From positions 1 to 64,000 of the forward strand of contig JAOUMY010000008.1 in NCBI GenBank assembly GCA_029881255.1: a DNA stretch of 64,000 nucleotides, given 5' to 3'. The DNA comes from Gammaproteobacteria bacterium (GTDB lineage: Bacteria; Pseudomonadota; Gammaproteobacteria; S012-40). Made by a program: the position numbers and the translations under genes. Within the stretch, counting starts at the first letter, position 1. Every line of letters begins with the position of its first letter. The notes beneath the pieces are model-generated. The model was not told the origin of the DNA. It ran no database searches and saw only the letters and a list, made by a program, of their open reading frames with translations. Positions 49,051 to 56,044 of the stretch are shown here, one piece after another.

Positions 49051-49868
49051 CCTGGCGCACCGTTTCCTACTCCACCAAGCACCGGTCCAACTGGAACGAA
49101 CGGTGGCGCAAATGTTGGTATTGGACCAGTCCCGAGTACGTTTTGGACCATCGTAGTGGACTTGAAGGTCAGTAACTGCAATTCAAACGCCTTGCAGATA
49201 GCATCGAATAATTCCTTGGCGTGTAAAGCCTGTGGATCCCCAAGATTTGCAAGCATGCTGGATTTCAAGGTACTCGCACTTAAACCGGCGTCACCTGCCG
49301 ATGAAAACATCAACAAAGGCACGGGTACGTTCGGAGTCGGTGGCGCCATCGGTCCGGGAAAAGCGGCGAAAGACGGATACATCAAGTTGCCCATCAATCC
49401 CGCGTGCCAGGCCTGCCAGGCGCTGCCGATAGCGTTGGCTATCGCTACCGAATATTTGAGTTCAAACGCAGTGGCTTGCGGTGCTTTTGCAAGTATCAGT
49501 GGTGCCAAGGGCGGACCTAAAACATTGCCTGGCATTAACATCCCGCTCGGACCGTTTATGACTGCGCCTGCAATCGTGGTCATTTTCATCCACTGATCTA
49601 TAGCACTACAAATTGCTGAAATACTGGCATCGATAAACGTCTCGAATTTTTTTCCGATATCTGCCGCCGCATCGACGTGATATTTATTTAGCGTCGCCTG
49701 GGCAAAAAGATTGGTGGGAGAATTGGGCGACACACTACGTTCTGATGCAGCAAACGCATCGCAAAACTGCTCGCCTGGCGACTGCCAATCCATAGGTAAT
49801 TGTATGCCATTGGCAGTGAAAAAGGTTTTTGCTTGCTGACTGAACAGAGATTCCTGCGGAGCTGGCAT
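49038..49868 (-). CDS. Unknown T6SS-linked protein, candidate cargo
   Basis: A 276-residue protein with no family that I recognise. The first third is polar (PAPQESLFSQQAKTFFTANG). The middle and C-terminal parts are hydrophobic, rich in glycine, proline and alanine: VINGPSGMLMPGNVLGPPLAPL, YSVAIANAIGSAWQAWHAGLMG, then FPGPMAPPTPNVPVPLLMF, ending in VPVGPVLGGVGNGAPGCLC. It has no signal peptide. Its ATG follows the PAAR stop by one base, and its 3' end overlaps DUF2169. Position between PAAR and DUF2169 marks it as an effector, an adaptor or a tip component. Nothing catalytic is visible; membrane insertion is a possibility. Confidence 0.7.
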   Translation of the reverse strand: MPAPQESLFSQQAKTFFTANGIQLPMDWQSPGEQFCDAFAASERSVSPNSPTNLFAQATLNKYHVDAAADIGKKFETFIDASISAICSAIDQWMKMTTIAGAVINGPSGMLMPGNVLGPPLAPLILAKAPQATAFELKYSVAIANAIGSAWQAWHAGLMGNLMYPSFAAFPGPMAPPTPNVPVPLLMFSSAGDAGLSASTLKSSMLANLGDPQALHAKELFDAICKAFELQLLTFKSTTMVQNVLGTGPIPTFAPPFVPVGPVLGGVGNGAPGCLC

Positions 49869-49869
49869 G

Positions 49870-50190
49870 TCAATCACCAATCAAGACATCAGTACTGCCA
49901 TCGATAACATTCCCTGCTCCACCACAATGCTGCGTGGAATCTCCCAACCGTACCGCGCCGAGATTATTGATCAAGACGCTACCGCTACCGGCGGTTGTCT
50001 GCCAGGTATTACTCCCACAGCACGCCGCGTGTATACCTTTGTCGCCAACTCGCAATGCGGGCATGTTATTAATCAATACATCCGCTGAACCGACAACTGC
50101 CGGCCCAGTGACCGGGTGTGCACAAGCTGGACAACCATGCACATCGGCTGGGGCATGGGATTTGTCTCCGAGACGTGCAGCACCGGCCAT
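49870..50190 (-). CDS. PAAR-domain T6SS spike-tip protein
   Basis: A 106-residue single-domain PAAR protein that caps the VgrG trimer. It begins MAGAARLGDKSHAP and shows the repeats of this fold (GSADVLINNMPALRVGDKG, SGSVLINNLGAVRLGD, DGSTDVLIGD), with histidines and cysteines in HGCPACAHP, HAACC and HCGG available for metal binding at the tip. It lacks any C-terminal toxin extension, so cargo must be recruited by other proteins. It starts 2 bases after the DUF4123 gene. Confidence 0.92.
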   Translation of the reverse strand: MAGAARLGDKSHAPADVHGCPACAHPVTGPAVVGSADVLINNMPALRVGDKGIHAACCGSNTWQTTAGSGSVLINNLGAVRLGDSTQHCGGAGNVIDGSTDVLIGD

Positions 50191-50192
50191 TG

Positions 50193-50702
50193 TTAATGCA
50201 AAACCTCTTGCAGCAGGGAGCCATTGGCCAAGTGAAATCGGCGCGTAACCTTGTTTTCATCATCCTCAAGAACAATGTCATAAACGTCCTTAAAGAATGT
50301 CTCCAGTTCCGGCGTGGTACAACTGGGAAGATAAACATTTAAAGTCCGCGGATCATAGAATCGAAACATCACCTGTCGACCATCGGGTAACTCCGCTCGC
50401 AATAGCTCGCGCAGATTGCGACGCAACTGTTTTTCATTTAATACAGAACGAAAAAATATACCCCAGTTCTTTTGTTTAGCATGTTTGAGCACCCATTCGG
50501 TAAAGCCATTTTGAGCATCCAGGGCAATGAGATATGGCGCTACCTCAGCCATATCAGGAGTGAGCTTTCCGCGCAAAAGACAAACGTGTCGCGGGCGAAA
50601 TTGAAATAGTCGATCGAGTAGACCGGGTATCGAGGCGCCATCAAGAACAGCAAAGACATTCACCGGTGTTGTATCAAATAGGACAGATTTTAACTGACTC
50701 AT
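50193..50702 (-). CDS. DUF4123 adaptor-like protein (Tap/TEC family)
   Basis: A 169-residue protein of the DUF4123 family (Tap/TEC), adaptors that load T6SS effectors onto VgrG. It has an N-terminal FAVLDGASIPGLLDRLFQF, ALDAQNGFTEWVLKHAKQKNW, and the C-terminal segment VMFRFYDPRTLNVYLPSC, the conserved FRFYDPR signature. I start at the ATG at 50702, 13 bases after the vgrG stop; a start at 50738 would run into vgrG. An adaptor directly after vgrG implies that a DUF4123-dependent effector is encoded nearby, and the 276-residue protein is the obvious candidate. Confidence 0.87.
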   Translation of the reverse strand: MSQLKSVLFDTTPVNVFAVLDGASIPGLLDRLFQFRPRHVCLLRGKLTPDMAEVAPYLIALDAQNGFTEWVLKHAKQKNWGIFFRSVLNEKQLRRNLRELLRAELPDGRQVMFRFYDPRTLNVYLPSCTTPELETFFKDVYDIVLEDDENKVTRRFHLANGSLLQEVLH

Positions 50703-50715
50703 ATTGCCATAACTC

Positions 50716-52761
50716 CTACGCACCTTCACACGGAGCAATCGTAGCAGCCCCTTCTGTCGCAGCCTGTTTCAATGTCATTGCTGCGGGACTATAGGATTCA
50801 GGTTTTTCCGGGGCCTCCACAGCCTGGGCCGCTTCTCTTTCACCGGCCTCTAATGCCTCTAACGGCTCGTCGATGGCAACGCCTTTTCCATTCCCTGCGG
50901 AGCCACCGCTATTGAGTTTGATACTGCCACCAACAATAGTCACACCACTGCTATCGATCTTGACGAAGTTGCCGCCGACCTTAATTGTGACTTCGCTACC
51001 GGCCTCAAGGACGAGATTTGCACCGGCCTTGATATGTACGTCACCACCGGCTTCATAACCGTATTCACCGCCGCACTTGAGTTGAACATCCGCACCGACT
51101 TGCATAGACATGCTGCCGTCGATGCGCTCAAAATTGTCTCCCATGACGCTCTGATGTACATCGCCTTCAACAAGACTTATCTGGTCATTCTTTACGATGG
51201 AGTGTTGATCGTTTCCGACCCACTGCAAATCGTCGTTCTTTATTCGCTTCTCGAGATTTCGTTCGGCATGAAAGTAGATGCTTTCTTCACCTTTTTGATC
51301 GTCAAAACTCAATTCGTTGAACCCACCACCCTCAGGTGAAGAATTGGTTTTCAACACGGTTTTGGTTTTGGCATCAGGCAAATCGTAAGGCATCTTTCGT
51401 ATCGCATCATACAGACACCCTGTCACAAGCGGACGGTCTGGGTCACCCTCGATGAATTGAACAACGACTTCCTGGCCTATACGCGGTATTGCGAAACTGC
51501 CCCAACCTGCTCCTGCCCAGCTCTGGCTCACACGAACCCAGCACGAACTGTTTTCGTCATATTGACCTTGTCTGTCCCAGTGGAACTGAAGCTTTACCCT
51601 GCCGAACTCATCCGTGTATATGTCCTCTCCCTCTGGTCCAACCACGATTGCCGTTTGTGTGCTTACAATTTGCGGTTTGGGTATAACCTTGCCGGGACGA
51701 AACGGTACCGCCGAGGGTATTAAGGTCGCTTTGTTATTGTAAGTATTTCCCCCGGCACTCAGAACTCCATTGGCCTGGCCTTGCGTACCGCTGTGCACGA
51801 CCTCTACAATTAACCACTCATCTTCAGGCGCAATCATTCCATGTTCGGAGATGCTTAGTAGACTACCGCTACTCAAGTCCGGATAGTTAGAACGCAAGTC
51901 CACGAACTGCCGAAATACCTGTCGTTTTTCCAGCAGGCGTTGTGCCTTGACCTCACCCTGATCGGGATCGCTGAATTTTCCTGGATAGACATAGCTCTCT
52001 AAACCCAGGTCATCAGACTGAGCATAGCCCTGCTGACGCAGGCTTGGATGCATGAAATCATAATCACGCATGCTAATCGCCGTCTCAACCGCCTGATGTT
52101 GTATATTGAGTTGCGAAATAAACGGTGTATCCGTTGCGAGAGAGGAAGCATAGCGAAAGACTTTGTTGGGGCTTTCCAATGGTTGATAGGCGGATGGATC
52201 ATCTGCAATCACCAGGACGTGCTTTTCTGCATCATGTCGAAAGAAATAGAATAGGCCCTCTTCGTCCATGATGCGCTGCACAAAATCGAGATCGGTCTCC
52301 TGATATTGTGTGCAGTATTCCTGAGTGGAGTGATCACCGCTCAGTAAAAATTCGTATTGGTCACCGGGTATTCCGGCAAGCTCCAATTTTTCGACGATGA
52401 TGTCTTGTACGGTCATACGTTGATAGAGGCGAGATGTACTGCGTTTGGAGAGAAACCAGCTAAGTGGTACCACAGTAATCGAATAATTGTAACTACCTTG
52501 CTGCGATATGCCGCTTGCAATCAGCTTCGCGACATGGCCACTAAATTGTCTAACGACTTCGTCGCTAGCATTAATGATAGTCAATGAGGCATTAACGCCA
52601 ATCGCACTACTCAGCTCGATTGCTTCAGATGATACGAATTGAACTTCGAGTGCAAAGCTTTTGCTCAATCCTTCGGTCATGGTAAAACGGACGACACCGA
52701 GCACGGCGTCCAAACCGTTTATCCTTAAACCGTAGCGGTAGTGTCTGTCGCTGACTGACAT
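50716..52761 (-). CDS. vgrG: T6SS spike protein VgrG
   Basis: A 681-residue spike protein combining gp27-like and gp5-like parts. The N-terminal half carries gp27-type segments (YQETDLDFVQRIMDEEGLFYFF). The OB-fold region has DIYTDEFGRVKLQFHWDRQG and SCWVRVSQSWAGAGWG, followed by IPRIGQEVVVQFIEGDPDRP. The C-terminal needle shows beta-prism repeats (HIKAGANLVLEAGSEVTIKV). After the needle there is only a tail of about 50 residues, rich in alanine and glutamate, so no toxin domain is fused. It is separated from hcp by 52 bases containing a hairpin. Confidence 0.96.
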   Translation of the reverse strand: MSVSDRHYRYGLRINGLDAVLGVVRFTMTEGLSKSFALEVQFVSSEAIELSSAIGVNASLTIINASDEVVRQFSGHVAKLIASGISQQGSYNYSITVVPLSWFLSKRSTSRLYQRMTVQDIIVEKLELAGIPGDQYEFLLSGDHSTQEYCTQYQETDLDFVQRIMDEEGLFYFFRHDAEKHVLVIADDPSAYQPLESPNKVFRYASSLATDTPFISQLNIQHQAVETAISMRDYDFMHPSLRQQGYAQSDDLGLESYVYPGKFSDPDQGEVKAQRLLEKRQVFRQFVDLRSNYPDLSSGSLLSISEHGMIAPEDEWLIVEVVHSGTQGQANGVLSAGGNTYNNKATLIPSAVPFRPGKVIPKPQIVSTQTAIVVGPEGEDIYTDEFGRVKLQFHWDRQGQYDENSSCWVRVSQSWAGAGWGSFAIPRIGQEVVVQFIEGDPDRPLVTGCLYDAIRKMPYDLPDAKTKTVLKTNSSPEGGGFNELSFDDQKGEESIYFHAERNLEKRIKNDDLQWVGNDQHSIVKNDQISLVEGDVHQSVMGDNFERIDGSMSMQVGADVQLKCGGEYGYEAGGDVHIKAGANLVLEAGSEVTIKVGGNFVKIDSSGVTIVGGSIKLNSGGSAGNGKGVAIDEPLEALEAGEREAAQAVEAPEKPESYSPAAMTLKQAATEGAATIAPCEGA

Positions 52762-52774
52762 AGTGTTTGCATTG

Positions 52775-52800
52775 ACTGCCCCATATCGCTACGGGGCAGT
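52775..52800 (-). other. Hairpin between hcp and vgrG
   Basis: ACTGCCCC (52775-52782) and GGGGCAGT (52793-52800) form a perfect 8-bp stem with a 10-base loop in the 52-base hcp-vgrG spacer. No T-run follows on the minus strand, so it is not a full terminator. A stable hairpin here could stabilise the hcp mRNA or lower vgrG expression relative to hcp. Confidence 0.6.
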
Positions 52801-52813
52801 TAGCTATCAACTA

Positions 52814-53332
52814 TCAGGCAACAACCGGCGCGCGCCAGTCGTCAGACGCTGCAGTACCGCCCGCAACGTGATCCCAGGAAATCTTGCGATAGGCAAAAGA
52901 CACTTCTTCAAGATGAGTGAAGTGTGCCTGTGAAGGATCCTGACAATTCGGCATCGTAGCGCGGATGTTTACGATAATCGCATCTTCAAGTTTCATGCTG
53001 AAATACTTTTCCATTGAACCCGTTGGCGAAGTGCGATACCAGCTCAACTCACACACCGAAAGATTCTCGCCCGTAGTCAATGCTTGATATAACAAGGGTG
53101 ACGACTTGTCGAATACCTTGGTAATTGTCATAGGCTGGTGTACGCGTTGACCGGTAGGCTGTCCACTTTGCGGATCACGCGGAATTGTTACTTCGTGATT
53201 AAAGGCTTGCACGATAAACTCATCTTCGTGCCCCTCGACAAATACGTTACCGACGCTCTCCAGTGTAAACGCACCGGCGGTGATCAAGCCTTGTGTGGAA
53301 CCTTCTATCTTCATAAACGCTGGGGTAGGCAT
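52814..53332 (-). CDS. hcp: T6SS tube protein Hcp
   Basis: A 172-residue Hcp, which stacks as hexameric rings to form the tube. It has FMKIEGSTQGLITAGAF at the start, FNHEVTIPRDPQSGQPTGQRVHQPMTITKVFDKSSPLLYQAL in the core, and a C-terminal HLEEVSFAYRKISWDHV. The ATG follows AAGGAG by eight bases. A sigma-54-like promoter and two upstream repeats lie between it and the activator gene, so hcp-vgrG and the rest of the tail genes are probably under separate control from the sheath/baseplate genes. Confidence 0.96.
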   Translation of the reverse strand: MPTPAFMKIEGSTQGLITAGAFTLESVGNVFVEGHEDEFIVQAFNHEVTIPRDPQSGQPTGQRVHQPMTITKVFDKSSPLLYQALTTGENLSVCELSWYRTSPTGSMEKYFSMKLEDAIIVNIRATMPNCQDPSQAHFTHLEEVSFAYRKISWDHVAGGTAASDDWRAPVVA

Positions 53333-53375
53333 TGTTTTTCTCCTTGTTAAATATTTCTAATTTCTATTTTTATAT

Positions 53376-53393
53376 ATCAACAATGGTGCCAAT
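53376..53393 (-). promoter_or_regulatory. Sigma-54-like promoter for hcp
   Basis: On the minus strand, TTGGCACCATTGTTGATA has a -24 element TGGCAC and -12 element TTGA at the correct spacing. It differs from the consensus TGGCACg-N4-TTGC chiefly by A in place of the usual C in the -12 GC pair. It lies about 44 bases before the hcp start. The adjacent gene encodes a sigma-54 activator. Confidence 0.6.
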
Positions 53394-53444
53394 TTATATG
53401 TTGTTGATTTTCTTCTCAATACTAACTATTTCTTATTGTTGCAT

Positions 53445-53463
53445 TGTGCGAAAATCTGCGCAC
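53445..53463 (+). promoter_or_regulatory. Candidate activator-binding site 1 upstream of hcp
   Basis: TGTGCGAAAATCTGCGCAC, 19 bp, matches site 2 on the opposite strand at 17 of 19 positions. It is itself an imperfect palindrome with TGTGC/GCGCA ends. The two centres are 29 bp apart, near three helical turns. It lies about 65 bases upstream of the -24 element of hcp. Confidence 0.55.
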
Positions 53464-53471
53464 CGGCGAAA

Positions 53472-53495
53472 TAGTGTGCAGATCTTCGCACACTA
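53472..53495 (-). promoter_or_regulatory. Candidate activator-binding site 2 upstream of hcp
   Basis: The 19-bp element TGTGCGAAGATCTGCACAC (53474-53492, minus strand) lies within a larger perfect dyad, TAGTGTGC-N8-GCACACTA (53472-53495). It overlaps the stop codon of the activator gene and lies about 94 bases upstream of the -24 element, a typical enhancer distance. No T-run follows, so terminator function is unlikely. Confidence 0.55.
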
Positions 53496-55100
53496 TTGCG
53501 GCCGACTTATCTGATAGCGATTAATCTTGTCTATCAGTGTACGCCTGCCGATGCCTAATGCTATCGCGGCTTGCGATTGATTCCAGTGATGCTGCTGCAG
53601 CTTTTCGATAATAAGCGCTGCCTCATAGTGCTCCAATGACTGCTTCAAACCATCCATGCCGTTGTTGCCCTTAACTTCACTCACATTCTGACGAGAGGAG
53701 TCACGCACAATATCTGGCAAATGTTCAACTGTGAGAGAACCGTTGTCGTCCACAAGAATTACGCCACGCTCTACAATATTCTTAAGTTCTCTAATATTCC
53801 CTGGGTAGGAATACTGTTCCAGGTGTTCATAATACTTAGGTGATACCGCCTTGATGACTTTTGAGTAGGACTCTGCGTACACTTCCACAAAATGTTTCGC
53901 TAGCGGAAGAATATCCTCTTTTCGATCACGTAAAGGCGGTAGATGGATAGGAAAGATATTGAGCCTATAGTACAAATCCTCACGAAACTCGCCCTCAGAA
54001 ACTAACGAGGTCAGATTTTTGTGTGATGCGGCAACATATCTTACATTTACCTTCTGAATTGTCGTCGCACCGAGTGCACGCAACTCTCCTTCCTGGATGA
54101 CTCTGAGTAACTTTGCCTGTAAGGGCAGGCTCAGTTCTGCGACTTCATCCAAAAACAATGTGCCGCCATCCGCCATCGCAATAAGTCCTGGCTTGTCCTT
54201 ATCGGCACCCGAAAACGCGCCCTTTTTATAGCCGAACAATTCGCTTTCAAGCAAATTTTCAGGTAGGGCTGCGCAATTCTGTGTGATATAGGCACCTTTA
54301 CGTTCACTGTTGTCATGTATCAATCGCGCAATGTGTTCCTTTCCAGTTCCTGTTTCGCCGCTAATCATAACTGTCGCGGCAGAACGAGAGACCTTGTCTA
54401 CCAGGTCATATGCGCTTCTCATCGACTTGCTGCTAGCAAGGAGAATTTCTCGATCAACTTTCCTGTCAATATTCTTTTTCAACGCCTTGTTTTCTGCGTG
54501 AAGATCTCGATTTGCCGCTTCCAGTATTCGAATGAGCCGCGAATTTTCTGCACGATAGCGCTGGTTTTCTATCATCATGGAGGCATAAGAGGCGAAACTG
54601 CTCAGAATTTGTTTTCCCTCGTCTCTATAAAACAGCTCATTAGATATGTCAGAAAGCACCATCACCCCTGCTACATTGCCGAGCTTGTCGACTATGGGCG
54701 CAACATATAGTTGTTCTGTTCGCTCACCGACTTGCTTGTCCAGGTGGTAATACCAATCGAGTGTGTATTCGTGAACCTTATATATATTGCTCAGCGCAAT
54801 TGACTTTCCAGTCACTGCTGAATAGACAAGAAGATTGGGTGAATTTCTATTGCCGTGATAATTTAACTCGATCGGATCCAAACCTCTTACCGATTCAATA
54901 TCGCCATCCACCCACATTTTCTCTGTATACAAACGGCGCTTTGTAGCATCTAACAAAAATATCGCAACTCGTCTTGCGCCAGTTAGATCACCAAGCAACT
55001 GCAAAACCTTTACAAAGGTACTGCCCGTGTCGATGTTCTGATTCACGATTACACCGAGTTCAACAAAGGCCTCGATGGGTGTCATTTTTATTGTTTTCAT
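53493..55100 (-). CDS. vasH: VasH-like sigma-54-dependent T6SS activator
   Basis: A 535-residue enhancer-binding protein. An N-terminal GAF domain (about residues 20-165, DLTGARRVAIFLLD) is followed by a coiled coil (about 178-205) and a central AAA+ domain with Walker A GETGTGKE near 239 and the sigma-54 loop GAFSGA near 293. In this loop serine replaces the canonical threonine of GAFTGA. Walker B GGTLFLDEVAELSL and the sensor REDLYYRLNIFPIHLPPLRDR follow. A Fis-type helix-turn-helix ends the protein (QSQAAIALGIGRRTLIDKI). It overlaps the tssG stop by one base and precedes hcp. This matches VasH of vibrios, which drives hcp operons with RpoN. Confidence 0.9.
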   Translation of the reverse strand: MKTIKMTPIEAFVELGVIVNQNIDTGSTFVKVLQLLGDLTGARRVAIFLLDATKRRLYTEKMWVDGDIESVRGLDPIELNYHGNRNSPNLLVYSAVTGKSIALSNIYKVHEYTLDWYYHLDKQVGERTEQLYVAPIVDKLGNVAGVMVLSDISNELFYRDEGKQILSSFASYASMMIENQRYRAENSRLIRILEAANRDLHAENKALKKNIDRKVDREILLASSKSMRSAYDLVDKVSRSAATVMISGETGTGKEHIARLIHDNSERKGAYITQNCAALPENLLESELFGYKKGAFSGADKDKPGLIAMADGGTLFLDEVAELSLPLQAKLLRVIQEGELRALGATTIQKVNVRYVAASHKNLTSLVSEGEFREDLYYRLNIFPIHLPPLRDRKEDILPLAKHFVEVYAESYSKVIKAVSPKYYEHLEQYSYPGNIRELKNIVERGVILVDDNGSLTVEHLPDIVRDSSRQNVSEVKGNNGMDGLKQSLEHYEAALIIEKLQQHHWNQSQAAIALGIGRRTLIDKINRYQISRPQ

Positions 55101-56044
55101 TATAATTTTATTTCGATATATTCTTCGTCTACATCCTGCCCCAATCTGGCACTGCCTATCATTGCGGTTTGTCCATTGAGTTCCGCGGATTTGACCGCGC
55201 TAGAACGTACGAGAAAAGTCAAATCGTAGTCAAAACAATGTAAACCAAAACTATCTAACCACCCGTCAATTCGTTCCTTTAATGCGCGAAAGTCGAACAT
55301 AGACTCCAGCCAAACGCGTATCGAAAACGAAAACTCACAACTCTCGATTGCCCTCCCCAAGGCACATTCGCCAGACAATGATGAATTCTTGCCACCAAGT
55401 AATGTCAAGCTATCCTTCTCTAACGGAATCCTCCTGGGGGTATTTGGCGTTACCTCGACTCTCGCTGTGCCAATCAATACGCTCAATGCCCGCTGGAGAT
55501 TCTGTTTGGATATTCCATCCTTCCCCAACAAAGTGACCAGCTTTGAGAGTACATGCCGATCGTCATCCCGCTCGTACTCTAGTCCCGAAACTCGGGCAAG
55601 ATATGATTCGCCCGCATAATGTGTTCCCTGGTGTTCATAGAAAACTTGATACTTCTTCCAGATCAAATAGAGTAGTTCAATAATGCGATGGTTAAAGAAA
55701 TCGAAAAACTGCCTTACCACAGCCTCGTCTTCGTGTAAGCCAAGTAAGTCCTCTGTGTAAAATGTTGGCAACGGGGAATTCACACCGTGTAGGCCAATGA
55801 AATTGATCATCATGTTTAAGCTGGAAACAGCGTCTTCGTCTGATGCCTCAGTCGTAAAAAGGCTTTCGATATCGCTATGCCTGAAGCCCAATGACGGGTT
55901 GGTCTTAAACCATAATGGTGTGTCGGCCGACTTTCCCTGTAGGATTTCATCTACAGCTGCAAAAAACCGATATGATCTTACATCTCCCTCGAGCAAGTTG
56001 CGCCAGGGTTGTTCCAGTTCTAACGCTAGTGTTTCCATGGCCAT
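55100..56044 (-). CDS. tssG: T6SS baseplate protein TssG
   Basis: A 314-residue TssG (ImpH/VasB). It has the conserved N-terminal LALELEQPWRNLLEGDVRSYRFFAAVDEI and LGFRHSDIESL segment, and LPTFYTEDLLGLHEDEAVVRQFFDFFNHRIIELLYLIWKKY. With TssF, TssE and TssK it forms baseplate wedges. The ATG at 56044 overlaps the end of tssF by 19 bases; a second ATG at 56038 is equally possible. Its stop shares one base with the vasH start, so the activator is part of the same operon. Confidence 0.94.
   Translation of the reverse strand: MAMETLALELEQPWRNLLEGDVRSYRFFAAVDEILQGKSADTPLWFKTNPSLGFRHSDIESLFTTEASDEDAVSSLNMMINFIGLHGVNSPLPTFYTEDLLGLHEDEAVVRQFFDFFNHRIIELLYLIWKKYQVFYEHQGTHYAGESYLARVSGLEYERDDDRHVLSKLVTLLGKDGISKQNLQRALSVLIGTARVEVTPNTPRRIPLEKDSLTLLGGKNSSLSGECALGRAIESCEFSFSIRVWLESMFDFRALKERIDGWLDSFGLHCFDYDLTFLVRSSAVKSAELNGQTAMIGSARLGQDVDEEYIEIKL

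Noticed and set aside
53472-53495. Dyad at the vasH stop as a terminator
   Set aside because: No T-run on the minus strand, and the sequence recurs as a second copy nearby, which fits a protein-binding site better.
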